Assembly: GCA_036897485.1 (NCBI GenBank)
Contig: JAYMTF010001602.1
Coordinates: 1-22,293, forward strand
DNA length: 22,293 bases
Direction: 5' to 3'
Source of the DNA: Pelargonium nanum
Taxonomy: Eukaryota; Streptophyta; Magnoliopsida; Geraniales; Geraniaceae
Below, piece after piece: positions 1 through 11,425 of the stretch. The stretch's first letter is position 1. Each line of letters opens with the position of its first letter. The translations under genes were made by a program, and so were the position numbers. The notes beneath the pieces were generated by a model that ran no database searches, was not told the origin of the DNA, and was given only the letters and a program-made list of their open reading frames with translations.

Positions 1-435
1 CTAATACGCATTATAAACCTGTTTTTTGGTTCAACTTTTATAGTATGTATAGATAGTGAGGATATAAAACAAAATAAACCGGAGATTAGAGCCGACAATC
101 TGGATCCGAATTCGCAGACATCTGAATTTCAATTCGAGAAAAATTTAATCCAATTAATTTCACATCCATTTCAATCCGAAACCGAACTAAATATGACCTG
201 ATCCAACCGTGGAGGCTGTAATAAACACAAATTGAAGTTAAAAGACCAAAACCAAAATTCCGTGAATGAGATGGGAGGCAAAACTATTTACCAAAAAAAT
301 AGAAAGAAAACAAATAAAGGTTGTGAAGTGATAAAGCGAGAGGGTATGGACGATTAGATTGTGAGGGTGAGTCAGACTGCGTCGTTTTGTTGCCAAAACC
401 CCAAAACGAAATCATGCGATGAAGCAGAGTTGACG
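1..435. other. Upstream region of ATE1, no gene seen
   Basis: This is AT-rich sequence with no convincing reading frame. The last 75 bases are open in frame with ATE1 but hold no ATG after the in-frame stop TAG at 355-357, so they are best read as 5' leader. The ATE1 promoter should lie here, but I see no TATA box that I would defend. Confidence 0.5.
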
Positions 436-3400
436 ATGAAGAAATCGAAAATGGCAGGGAAGACGAGAAGCGAGGCTAGCAGTAGCAACGCTACCAGAGG
501 CCAAAGCGTCGTCGGCGACTGCGGCAGGCGCAAAAGCACTTGCGGCTATTGTAGATCCGCCGCTCGGAGTAGCATCTCTCACGGTTTGTTTTTATCTCAA
601 TTCTCACTTTGTTTTTGTTCTTGATTAATATGATTGGCGAATGATCGGATTGTATCGGCAATTGTGACCGTTTTCACTGATTTTGATCATAGCTTCCCAA
701 GGTGTTTACCTTATCTTTTCTGTTTCTGGTGGTGTTTGCTTGAATTCTACAGTATTGTTGAGTAATTGTGCGTGATTGATGCTAAATGTCGAACAAATGG
801 ATATGTCTGATTTGAATTGAGCAAGCTTTCACTTAGTTTGGTCCCGCAGAAGGAGCATTTCTTGTGGGGATGTCAGATTGAAACTAGAAGATGGAAATAG
901 TTATTCAATTTTGAGAAATAGTTGAAAGTTCGGGTGATGAAGTTCAATTTATTTTCTTGTCTTTTTGTTACTAAAACATTGGAACAAAACGACTCGTTAT
1001 CTGGATTCGTTTGCATCAAACAATTGTGTTGTTTTGTAGATAACGTGGCCTTGTTAAACTGTTGAGGTGCATTTCGAAAAGTTCTCCTATAGATCATAGT
1101 TAAGAAGAATAGTCTACGTTGTAATTAATAGTCAAAGTGCCATTGAACTTTGTTTACAGATGAAAATGGTGACTGTTGGCCTCTTAACTCAAATCCAAGC
1201 TAGTAGACCAAAAGGAAGACACTGGTCATGCCAAATAGATTAGCGATGCAAATTATATTAGAGACACAGATTAACCAACTGAAGCAAACCATTGACAAAT
1301 GTCAGTTTTTCTATATGAAAGCTCTGGTTCCATCTTAAAAGTCTGGTCATTGGCTTGTTGGTGATAAATGCTAATTAGATTGCTTGTTATCTTTATATGC
1401 AGTCAAGTGATGTGCTTAAGATATTACTATTTATTTTTCTTTTTCTTTCTTGTTCTTTGTTTTGCAGGTTTGTGGGCACATAGCATTACAGTTGATGATT
1501 ACCAAGGTTGGTGTACTTTGCTTCTTTATATTTTTTTGCAAAATTAACACTCACTGTTATTTTTCACATCCATACATAGAATGACCTCTAGTGGCCCTTC
1601 ATTATTTCTCATCCTTGGCTCCTAGCTGTCGGATTGCTATGTCATTTATAGTGCCATCCAGATTCTTGTTCACATACTGATCATTAGCTGTTGAGGTATT
1701 GCTGCCACAAATTTTCATTTGTGTCCTTATACTGTCTGATGTATTCTGGTTCATAATTGTTCTATCACATGTGAATTTTCACATTGTTTTGTGACAAAGA
1801 TGATCCTCTCAGCATAATGGATCAACTATGTTTCGCTTAAAATGCATTTTTTGTAGCAATCAAATCTCCAAAAAAGCTTGTGATAGTTTAGTGTCTCTCT
1901 ATGGTGTTTGTATGGATTGCAACCCCCTCATGAAATGGTAGTAATAATATCTGCAAGTGCATTTGATGGTTCATTTTTTTCTCCTGTTCCACTAACCATT
2001 ATTTCAGTATCTTTCTCTATGAATGTTACATCACCCTTGTTGCCATTTAATTTCAATTGAGACATCTTCGTATAGATCTTCTTGATCGGGGTTGGAGAAG
2101 GTCTGGCTGTTTCCTATATAAACCTGAGATGGAAAGGACATGCTGCCCTGCATATACTATTCGTCTGAAGGTGAATGATTTTATTCCTTCAAAGGAGCAG
2201 CTTCGAGTTTCTAGACGTATCCAAAGGTGCTTTTTATATGTCATTTCCCTCAATTGATGATATATAATTTGCTTATTGGTTTTTTGATATTGACTTAGTA
2301 CTCCTTTCCTCTATATTTGGTGTCTTTGTTTCTAATTTTGTTTGCTCTAAGATGTGTGTTCATTACCTTGATGACTAAGCATTAATTTCTACAACTTTCC
2401 TCATTACCTCTGGTTAAAAATTAAGCGGATGAACAAGTATATTCGGATCGATATTCGTATGCCAGAAGACAACTTGCTTTTATGACTGACCTTTTCATTT
2501 TTTGAATGATTTTCTTTCCTCAAGTGTGTGAACTTGTTTGATGGCCGAGTAATATTTAGTTTTACCAGATATGGATATTTGAGATACTAGAATTGAGACT
2601 TATATTTGTGTGTGATTTATCCCTAGGTTTTTAGAGGGCACATTGGATTCAAAAAACTCGGTTGATTTGGTAGAGGATCCAAATACGAAAATGGATGCAT
2701 GCAACAGCAACTCTACTGGTCATGAAGTTTTGAACTCTGCAGCAAATGAATATTTCCCTCGTAACGGTGAGGAGGAGGCTGAAAAAATTACGCATTATTT
2801 ATCAGACCAGATTAACAGTGTAATGCGTGCATTCACTGAAAGTGGGGAATTCCCATCTGGCATTGAGTTACCTAAAGCGACTGTCAAAAAGGTTACCCTC
2901 GCCAAAAAGAAGTTACTAGTTGAAGGACCAGGAGATCTCTTATACTCTAGCAGTATCGCGTTCCAGATGGCGGCCTCTTTAAGGCGGGTCCAGTCATCCA
3001 AAAGGGATGTCAACCAGTTAAAATTATCAGGACATAATCCAGATGAAAACGACTTATCTCCCAAAATTATTGCAGAGAAACTGGTAGGTTCATTGGCTGA
3101 GTTGACTGGAACGTCTGGTCTGGCAATTAAGGCTTGCAATGGACACATTAATTTCTATGGTGCTGTGAAACAAGCTTCATTGAATGACCTTTCTCAAATT
3201 GTTACTAAAGATTCTGCCACAGGATGTAGAAGTAAAAGTTATTCTTTGAAGAGCTGTTCTGGAAATCCTCAGAGAAAAAGGCGAAGGCTTGAGATCCATT
3301 TGAAAAGAGCAAGTTTTGACCCCGAAGAATTTGCCTTGTATAAACGATATCAGATTAAAGTGCATAATGATGCACCAGATCATGTCACCGAAAGTTCATA

Positions 3401-4631
3401 CAGAAGGTTTCTAGTTGACACACCTCTAGTATTCATCCCACCAACAGGTGATGGTACAGTTCCTAATTGTGGTTTTGGTTCTTTTCATCAGCAGTATGTG
3501 CTTGATGGCCGTCTTGTTGCAGTTGGCGTCGTAGATATCCTCCCTAAATGTCTCTCAAGCAAATATTTATTCTGGGACCCAGACTTCGCTTTTTTATCCC
3601 TAGGAAAGTATTCAGCTCTGCAGGAAATAGATTGGATAAAAGAGAACCAAGTCAATTGCCCTAGTCTTCAGTATTATTATCTTGGCTATTACATTCATTC
3701 CTGCAACAAGATGAGATATAAAGCGGCGTACCGCCCATCTGAGCTACTCTGTCCTCTTCGTTATCAGTAAGTTTTGTCCCCATCTAATAATTTTTATTGC
3801 ATTATGAAATATTACGGTTTCCAGCCTCAAACTATGGGCTTGATATCCCTACTCATCATCCACATGACTTCACGACTATGGACGACAAGTCTGGCTTTTC
3901 ATAACTGAAAAGCCAAAGTCATAATTATGAATAACCTCTGCTTTTTTCATAAATATTCAATCACATCTCTCCATAATTCCATTATACATCAGTTGACTAA
4001 TTGCTTTTCCTGTGACATTTAACATTTAAATGGGGTGGGGCTAACAAGCTGAAATGTTATCTTCAGGTGGGTGCCATTTGACATTGCTAGAACATTGCTA
4101 GATAAAAATCGATATGTTGTCCTATCAGATTTTGCTATTTTGCAAAATGGAGAATCTGGGGCACCTCAACTTGCTGAAGTTGACATGGAGCCAAAGCACG
4201 ATGACACTGGACAGGAAGACTCTAACGACGTTTATATGAATGGTAATGAAGAAATGGACCCTGAATGTGAAAGCTCTGATGATGAATCAGGCCCCGAAAT
4301 CATTGACATTTCATCTGCTGAGATAAAAGATAGCGATGCCAGCAAAATTTTGATTGGGTTGCAAGGAACTCGAATGAGATACAAGGTAGAAACATCTTTA
4401 TCTGAAGTGTAGGCTTTAAATGCTTTGATGGGGTCGCCCCTGGAATTCGTTATCTGTTTCAATCCCGCTCTCTTCTGTAATCTTGTTTAATCATCCCATC
4501 TTTGCCATCTGTAGGATCTACAGCGTTCTATTGGTGCCCGTGAAAGAAGCTTCTTGGAGACCCAGTTGCATAGATACGTGAAAGTCGTTGGCTCAGACCT
4601 GTCCGAGCGAATGGTTTATTTACTGAGTTGA
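436..4631 (+). CDS. ATE1: Arginyl-tRNA-protein transferase (ATE1), six coding exons
   Basis: This enzyme moves arginine from Arg-tRNA to acidic or oxidised-Cys N-termini, marking proteins for the Arg/N-degron ubiquitin pathway in cytosol and nucleus. Exons are 436-583, 1468-1506, 2076-2226, 2627-3766, 4067-4385 and 4515-4631; phases agree and give 637 aa, close to the roughly 630 aa of plant ATE1. The N-terminal ATE domain has CGYC (Cys36, Cys39) and a Cys85-Cys86 pair, the four cysteines linked to metal or Fe-S binding in this family. A basic RKRRR stretch is at about 329-333. The C-terminal GNAT-like domain includes FGSFHQQY (about 396-403), YLFWDPDFAFLSLGKYSA (from about 426) and YYYLGYYIHSC (about 462-472). 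An acidic linker (about 520-575) precedes the end, SERMVYLLS. ATG 436 is the first in-frame ATG after a stop at 355; ATG 451 is an alternative. All introns are GT-AG. Confidence 0.97.
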
Positions 4632-6196
4632 TTCAATTCTCATATGGAGCCAACCAGTTTACAGTGTGAGCGAGCTCTTGCAGAGTTCATGCTTGCTTTT
4701 GTGATTTGTGCGAGTTTTGTTCAACGATATTTGCTGAACGAATAAGTTCTCTTGTCACATGGATGCATAATCTATGTTGTGTATTTACCGAAACGCATAG
4801 TTGTAAGTACACGCAATGTTTTTACAGATTTTTTTATGAACTTTTCATTTCCATTTATGCAGTGTCTTTAAAGTCGGACCAATTCTTCTTTTTTGGTGTT
4901 AAAATTAATATTTATCGGTTTTTTTGTTCTATCTATTTTACTAGAGAATCGAAATAGTACCTCGGTCGGTTTCATAAAAAATTAGAACCTCGGTCAAATG
5001 GATCCGTCCAAATTAATTATAATAACATTGCATAATATAATTATAGCCTAAGAGTCTTGTTATACACATATTCTTAAGATGAAGAAGAGATAGTGCCATT
5101 TAACCTAATGACCATTAATTGAATTATAGTATTAATTTGCAATGACAAGTGGGTGTAAATAAACTATACGTTAGGTGTTGAAGACGTGAATCCTACTCAA
5201 CAAGCTTGCTTTATAGTTCATCCATCACGGCAAGACATTCATGAATAATAATCTATTGAAAGAAAGATCAATCATACTTTGAATTGTTTGAATTAACTTA
5301 TAAGCTGGTCAGTTTATCTCACATGTAATAAACTTTAAAACTTGAAGTTACTTGTTTGGTAAACTTCAAATAACTCGTAAGTAGCTATTTTTTTTGTTGA
5401 AATAACTCGTATGTATCTACTTAAAAGTAGGTCGTAAGTTGGAAAAAAATTGGGGTACCAAACTTTTCATTTTCCATTAGCTGACAAAAAAGCCATTGTA
5501 ATCAATTAAAAGACATTTATTGAACTTGTACCTCTATTTGACAAACATAAAGAAAGCTTTATAATCTTCTGCTCCGATATTTTATTTGAGAGATTTTTAC
5601 GTCAATTTCATATAATTAAAACGAATTTTCAACAAAATTTGATATATAGTGAATTTTCGTGGTTGATAATAGTAATTTCATTTCTATACTAACATATTGT
5701 CTTATAATACATATACAATATGTTGGATGCAATTATATATTATTGTCTTTTGGTCATTTTGATATAACAAAGTTCATTATCAATACTTTTTACCAAACAG
5801 ATAAGATGTTTATCAGCACATGTTTACCAAACAATTAACTTCTTATTTCTTAAAAGAATTGAATCACAAAAACTGCTCGAAAGCTTCACATGTGAGAAAG
5901 TAATCCAAACACCCTCTTGGTCGGCTAACAAAAGCTAGTGGAAGAATGGTAGTTGGTGTGTGTTTTAGGGTTGCCAGTCAAATAAGCATCATCTCTAACC
6001 CACATTATGGTAAAATTGCAATTTGCAAGACAAGATGATGAAGTGCAGGTAAATCAGAAATACCATTCAAATGTTTCAATTTATGTTATCCACAGAAATG
6101 AGTAAACACAAGTTCAAGAATTCACTATTTGAATGCAAACAACACTTTGGGGGGAGGTTAAAGAATGTACATTTGCAATTAGAGGTGTTGATCATT
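4632..6196. other. Intergenic region between convergent ATE1 and YPEL gene
   Basis: This stretch should hold the 3' UTRs of ATE1 (left) and of the minus-strand Yippee-like gene (right). It is strongly AT-rich with no credible coding region. A degenerate inverted-repeat element (about 5290-5920) is listed separately. Two short reading frames at 4706-4957 and 6071-6301 have no recognisable content; the second overlaps the last YPEL exon. Confidence 0.6.
5290..5920. mobile_element. Possible decayed hAT-like MITE (inverted repeats)
   Basis: GAAGTTACTTGTTTGGTAAA at about 5344-5363 is matched in inverted orientation by 5822-5842, with about one mismatch over the shared 21 bases. Further out, TTGTTTGAATTAACTT at about 5287 resembles the reverse complement of the segment ending at about 5915 (TGTTTGGATTACTTTC). 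TTGTTTGGTA-type ends are common in plant hAT-related MITEs. No clean 8-bp target duplication was found and the outer borders are uncertain. The family assignment is inference. Confidence 0.35.
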
Positions 6197-8577
6197 TCAA
6201 GCATCATCTGCATCACTCCCACCGACGTGTGCTTCGTGACTGACCCAATAATGGCTTCCATCGGGACCAGACACCTTAAACCTGCTCAACACCAAAACTG
6301 ATCTCAGACACTACAACCAACTGCAAGCTAGGAACTCGAATATTCATTCTCCAAACCAAACATCTATGCATCTACTACTATCTATCTATCTATTGTAACT
6401 GACCGCTCTAGGACAGATTTGCCTTCCTTGTACTTCTGGTTCTTTTCGTGGGCTCTTTCCTGAAACAAATCATCAGAATAACTAACGGCTACAAGGGAAA
6501 ATATATAAACCATCACCATTTCTGCCTCCTGATCTTACATATGTCCATCCCACGATTGATCCACATCCAACACAGAAAATGTCAGCAACCGTGTGCAACC
6601 CGGTCATCATCATTCTATCTTCTTTGTCTCCAATGGTCACATTCACTCTGTCAAACATTTTCAATGAGAGAAAGAGCAACCTATTGATAATCTTACTACT
6701 TCATTTGTCCAAAGAGCAAGTAAGCACGGATCCCTTAAACAATAATCCATAATCGTTCACAGTTTAGCTCATTAGAACACCATAACGAATCAGGCATACT
6801 CAACTTGTCTAGAAATGACTTGGTCTTTGGTTTTAAAGAACCATATGCCAACATGGAATTCACGCATCAGTATGGATCATTCTGATAGTATTTTATTAGT
6901 TATATTGAGACATCATCACAAAGTAAAAAATGCGACTTTTTGAAGCAACCATGAACCATATTCAACTGCACGAAACAATCATATAGGCAATTGAAAAGTG
7001 AATATCTTCAATGCAATTGAGAATTGAATATTTGATAGACCAGCGACATAGGTCCTAGCTACCAGTGCAACAAAAAAAAAATAGTAGGTACTACTGTACT
7101 TGTAATTGACTCTGTTCATTAAGGCATTTCCGAGTGTTTTAACTTTTAGCTTAGCATCAAGTCATTTTCAGGTGAAAGGAGCCGAAAGATCAAGAAAACT
7201 TACACCTTATTGAAGAGATAAGCTTTCCCGTGCCTGCAGTGGAAAGACTGAATGAAAGAGACAAGCGAAACATGTAGTCAGAACACTTGCTTCTTAAATA
7301 ACTCCATTCAACATTTATTGGAAATATAACTCTGAAAAACGATAATCCTATAACATGTTGCATTATTTTGGAGATGTGTCTAGCCTCATCTAAATATTAA
7401 AGGTTGTCTACACTCGGCTCATCTGTGATTACCAAGAGCCTGACCTCCAGTAATATCAGTCACAACACAAAGAGTTGCACATAATCTTATGGACATGTAT
7501 ATATGCACACATACAAGGATACAACCAGATTCGATTCTCTTAAGAGCACATCAGTACTGCAGGAAGGAACATTGATCAAACTCGTATTTGGAAAGGTGGG
7601 AGACCAACCCATCATACATAGAAAGGACTGAAACAATGAATTCGTGAATAACAGATCACTTCCATGTGACAATGTACCAAAGAACAGAATGATTTTCAAA
7701 CTTTTCATGCTGCTTATAGACGTGAATCGCTAATTGTTGCAAAAGAGCACAAGGCTGCAATATGCCAATATCCTATCTTGCACAAAAAAGCACCTTCAAC
7801 TATCAGAGAAACTATGGTCTGATAAGCATCAAATTCATGACAGAAATAAGAATTTACAGTATTTGCAACACAGATTATCCAAAATACACTTATATAATCA
7901 CAACCTCGCATCCATATAAGAACAAAAGCCCGGAATTGTACCACCATCCCAAAAGAACAGTTAGAGACACACAATATTCCGTGAAAGATCATCCATAATA
8001 TAGTCAATTTCACATATTTACATAAGGGTTTTCTTCAATTTGTGCCACACTACCACAGTGCAATGCAGGAATCATTAATGATCTCCCCCATAGAATTAAT
8101 TGAGAAACGAACCAATTACAGCAAGATCCTACCTAACACATAACAAGAACCATCATCTAGCTCCTCAAACAACAAAAAATAAATCCATAGGCCAATCAAA
8201 CTACAATAAAGTAAATACAGAAAACATTCATTTACTGTTAAAGAACTAAAAGTCCCAAATAAGGAATCCTATACAGCTTCCTCAAACTACAAAAATTGAT
8301 TAATCACTATCAGTACCGACACCAAAAATAGCTTCCTCCGACAGCTAACAAAGCAGCTTCAATCCACAAATCAAGCATAAAGTAACATTTTTAATGAGTA
8401 AAGCAACCAAATTTATGAAACCCAGATGAAATTTTGAGCAGAATTAAGTGATCAAAGAGCTAGAAAAAGAAAAATCAAGACCTTAGAGACGATGTCTTCA
8501 CAAAGAGCGAGATGGGTTCTACAGTGCTTGCAGCTATAGATCTTCCCTTCAAGATGCACCACAAACAACCTCCCCAT
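6197..8577 (-). CDS. Yippee-like zinc-binding protein, five exons
   Basis: This is a small zinc-binding protein of the Yippee family (Yippee/Mis18/cereblon-type fold). The plant function is poorly defined; animal YPEL5 is tied to the CTLH ubiquitin ligase. Exons on the minus strand are 8577-8482, 7247-7204, 6647-6539, 6459-6404 and 6281-6197; phases agree and give 129 aa, a normal plant YPEL length. It starts [19 protein letters not shown]. The two zinc-ligand pairs are C16-x2-C19 and C72-x2-C75 ([13 protein letters not shown]). Other family landmarks are [17 protein letters not shown] (about 35-51) and [16 protein letters not shown] (about 102-117), with an acidic tail, GGSDADDA. The first intron is 1,234 bp (7248-8481) and holds nothing recognisable. 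All donors are GT, including GTCTTG for intron 1. The gene converges on ATE1. Confidence 0.97.
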
Positions 8578-9026
8578 ATCGAATCTCTACAGATCTCAAC
8601 AGCAATCAGTTCACGTAAAAATTGGAGATAAAAAAATGGAAAATTACGAAACTGGGAGAGATGGGTTGTTGAGAAAATGGAAAGATGAGAGAAAAAGAAA
8701 TGATGCAGCAACGGGACGTGGGTGTGAAGGAACAGAACAAAAGGCGAAGAAAATAAGATGGGCAAGAAAAGAATAGAAAAGTGAGGAATGATTGAATATT
8801 ACCAAATAGCTTGGTAGCTAGCTAGAGCTGCCTTCTTTGTTGTAGAAGAGTGGCAAGAAATGTGGACCGTGATTCCGTGAACCCAGCACAGGTTTCACAA
8901 ATATATCACTTTTTTTCGGTAAAAGTGGGTGACGTGTATTCTACCTTATTATTTTTATTTTATTTTATTTTTCCATTATATGTTTGTTTGTTTATTTATT
9001 TATTTATTAATCATTATCCATTGAAA
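8578..9026. other. YPEL gene upstream region with T-rich low-complexity tract
   Basis: This is the presumed promoter and 5' leader of the minus-strand Yippee-like gene. A purine-rich stretch on the + strand (about 8620-8790) reads as a pyrimidine-rich leader on the gene strand. Between about 8945 and 9010 lies a low-complexity TTTTA/TTTA tract. No coding region is credible here. Confidence 0.5.
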
Positions 9027-9035
9027 TTAATTTTA
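9027..9035. repeat. Left target-site duplication (9 bp) of MULE
   Basis: TTAATTTTA directly precedes the left terminal inverted repeat. TTAACTTTA (10197-10205) directly follows the right one. The copies are 9 bp with one mismatch. A 9-bp duplication is the usual size for Mutator-like elements. Confidence 0.75.
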
Positions 9036-10196
9036 GGGCTATTACAGTTTCCCCTGTATTAAACTTCCATTTCACCTGGTATCCCTTTGGTTTGTTTTCG
9101 AACTATTTCTTACCCTTTGGTTTGCAAACCTTATTCCGTTTGTTTCTCCGTCAGTTAAGTGTCGAAAAGACACAAATATCCCTATGAACAGAACATGAAC
9201 GGTCTTTCTATATTATATCAATTAGAAACAATTTCGGCGCCGAAAACTAGATTTTGTTGCCGAAAATTGGGATTTGTTGCCGGAAATTAAATTTTAACGC
9301 TGGAATATGGGTTGTGTTTAGTTCCATATCTAAAACATGGTTCTTTGATCATTTAAATTAATATCATAATAATTCAAATCAAATCATAAATATTTTCAAA
9401 ATCATATTCATTCAAGTCATTGTAAATCAAACCCAAACATATATGAAGTCCTTAACATGATTGTGTTATTATCAAATCAAACCATAACAAAATTGAAATC
9501 TCAAATCAAACCCTAACAAAAATGAAGTCCCAGATCTGGCAGCTGCTCGCTGATATCGCCGGGCTCGTGTTGCTTGCCGCGCTCTTTCGAAGTCGTGAGC
9601 GGAGAATATGCCAAGAGTTGCCGAAGTTATGCGCGAAACCAGATTGCGGTTGCCGGTGTCGTGAGCGATTGTTGGTGCTAGTGTCGAAGTTGGCCACGAA
9701 TGACAGATATGGCGGCGATCTCCAGCACACGAGTGTCGCCATGTCAGAGATGGTGTTGGACGGCGAGATCCAGCGAGCTTTGGCGAAGAATAGATCCGAC
9801 GATAGCGGACCTAGGCGGCGGTAGCGAAGGACATATTTGTGCTCGGCGGTGGTTGGTGTTGTGCGGTGGCTATTACACATGGGAGAGATCACTCCTCCAA
9901 TCGATATCTCTAAGAATCGCTGCTCCAAGAAAGAAGGAGATTAAACAATGGATGATGATCTGGAACAGCTCCAAGAAAGAAGAAGAAGATATAAAAATGG
10001 TGGTGAGGGCATTTTAGCCATTTCAGAAATATATTTGACATGTGCACGACACATGCTTCGTTTAGTAGGGTTTTTCGTTCGAATTAACTAATGGATCATG
10101 TTCCAAATCAAAGAGTAAGAAATAGTTCGAAAACAAATCAAAGGGGTCCTAGATGAAATAAAAGCTTACCGTAAAGAAGGAAACTGTAATTACCCC
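9036..10196. mobile_element. Non-autonomous Mutator-like element (TIR-MULE), 1,161 bp
   Basis: Long terminal inverted repeats bound this segment. The left arm (9036-9124) begins GGGCTATTACAGTTTCC and the right arm (10104-10196) ends, read inward, GGGGTAATTACAGTTTCC. The arms align along about 90 bp with small gaps. They share a perfect 23-bp block (9091-9113 against 10115-10137) centred on TTTTCGAACTATTTC. Near-identical 9-bp direct repeats flank the element. Long TIRs plus 9-bp duplications point to the Mutator superfamily. No transposase is recognisable, so the element is non-autonomous. The interior from about 9520 to 9930 is more GC-rich than the arms and is open in frames on both strands. 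Confidence 0.85.
9506..9928. other. GC-richer interior of the MULE, possible captured sequence
   Basis: Inside the element, frames are open on the minus strand (9506-9928, 140 codons) and on the + strand (9522-9824, 100 codons; 9700-10017, 105 codons). I recognise no domain in any of them. The composition is rich in arginine and serine, as expected when non-coding GC-rich DNA is translated. It could be a captured host fragment, as in Pack-MULEs, or simply element-specific sequence. I do not call a gene here. Confidence 0.4.
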
Positions 10197-10205
10197 TTAA
10201 CTTTA
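10197..10205. repeat. Right target-site duplication (9 bp) of MULE
   Basis: TTAACTTTA follows the right terminal repeat and matches TTAATTTTA at 9027-9035 at eight of nine positions. One substitution since insertion suggests the insertion is not brand new. Confidence 0.75.
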
Positions 10206-11140
10206 ATAAAAATGATTTAAAGTTGGTCAATATACACTCATTATTGAGTGTCAAAGATAATTATACAATGGACTTTTAAAAAATTGTAAACTATTATAAA
10301 GAAGAAAAAAATCTTACTAATATACAAAATATTGTGGACCGCAGATACAAAAACTTAAAATTATTAAAACTAGTATTTTTCGAACCAAAATAGAATATTC
10401 TGAGATTTGTAACATTGATTAGCAATATACAAAATATTAAGGAATTATGGATTTAAAATGATTAAAACGAGTCTTTTTCACACCAAAATAGAATATTTTG
10501 TTACAGTAGAAGAAGAACTTATGTGAAGAAAAATATATTTTTTTAAGTTTAGCTACACAACAGGGGTAGCTGTCCCCTTTTAACCCAAGTCTCACGACCT
10601 CCTACGTGGAAATATGTGTCTTGACGATTGCGTCACTCCCTAGATGAACCAAATAATTTTTTATGGTAATATATAAGAAAAATAAAAATGTAAGTCAAAT
10701 ATATTTTGGCTTATTCTAAATCGATACTTCGAGAATCGAGAGTGTTACCACTGTTGTTGAAGTGGGTAATAGTATCCCACATCAGATAAATATGAAATGA
10801 ATATATTACATATAATGGTGAAAGTGAAACCCTATTAATAAGATTGACATTTTAGTAGTAGAAAACTAAGCCATTATTTGCATCCAAATGATGACATTTA
10901 ACACCTACATTTTTAAACTTTATGTAAAAAAATTGTCTGAGTTCAAGGATACAATAAATGTTGACATGCCCGTTTTACCTTTTTAAGTAAATTGTGTAAT
11001 TATAATTGGGCCAAATTAGCTGCAACCATTACCCTTTTGGGCCTCCTCCACCTTGATTGATGAACCAGAAGGCCCAATAAGCATCTTAGATCTTGATTTT
11101 GCCATTTTGATACATCATCAACATCTAACAAAACTCTACG
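10206..11140. other. Intergenic AT-rich region upstream of HMGB1
   Basis: No gene is seen. The region holds an imperfect direct repeat (10319-10500), a TGACG-N4-CGTCA palindrome at about 10622-10635, and an ATCCCACATCA motif at 10774-10784 that resembles the upstream element of plant snRNA promoters but with no recognisable snRNA after it. Confidence 0.5.
10319..10500. repeat. Imperfect direct repeat, two copies of about 80 bp
   Basis: Copy A (10319-10402) and copy B (10424-10500) both begin AATATACAAAATATT. Both continue through an AAAATTATTAAAAC / AAAATGATTAAAAC core and end CCAAAATAGAATATT. The copies differ by substitutions and small gaps. They look like a local tandem duplication in AT-rich DNA. 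Confidence 0.75.
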
Positions 11141-11144
11141 CTAA

Positions 11145-11200
11145 GTTCTGTACAGAACGATTGCGTCAGCACCACTGGCCAATGAAGTCGTTACACGTGT
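11145..11200. promoter_or_regulatory. HMGB1 promoter motifs: 14-bp palindrome, CCAAT, G-box
   Basis: GTTCTGTACAGAAC (11145-11158) is a perfect 14-bp palindrome. It is followed by GATTGCGTCA, then GGCCAATGAAG with a CCAAT core at about 11178-11182, then ACACGTGT (11193-11200) containing the G-box core CACGTG. These lie 200-280 bp upstream of the proposed leader splice donor of the HMGB gene. The motifs are seen directly; their use as promoter elements is inference. Confidence 0.4.
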
Positions 11201-11425
11201 GAAAGTCCATAGAAGATATCTCGGCACAACTGTGTGTCGGCAACTGGCTGTAGCAGGTGACAGCATTATTGCCAGAGCCGAGTTTTGTGGTTGCCATTGC
11301 CGAGCGGTAACCGGCTTGGCCGGTGAAATTATAAACTCAACTTCCGCTACCCAGTCAACTCCCTCTGTCTTCATTCTCGTCCTCTGCTTTGCTTTTTACT
11401 CCCACAGCTTCTGAGTTCTGAGGAG

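Noticed and set aside
2795..3383. Minus-strand frames inside ATE1 exon 4 (2795-3148 and 3177-3383)
   Set aside because: They lie opposite a clear, conserved coding exon and show no recognisable product.
4959..5000. Repeated ACCTCGGTC phrase and Stowaway-like TACCTCGGTCGGTTTCATAA
   Set aside because: It is short and degenerate, with no partner end downstream.
10888..10940. Box C/D snoRNA candidate: ATGATGA (10888-10894) and CTGA (10937-10940)
   Set aside because: The boxes are short and common, there is no terminal stem bringing them together, and no clear C'/D' pair or guide match.
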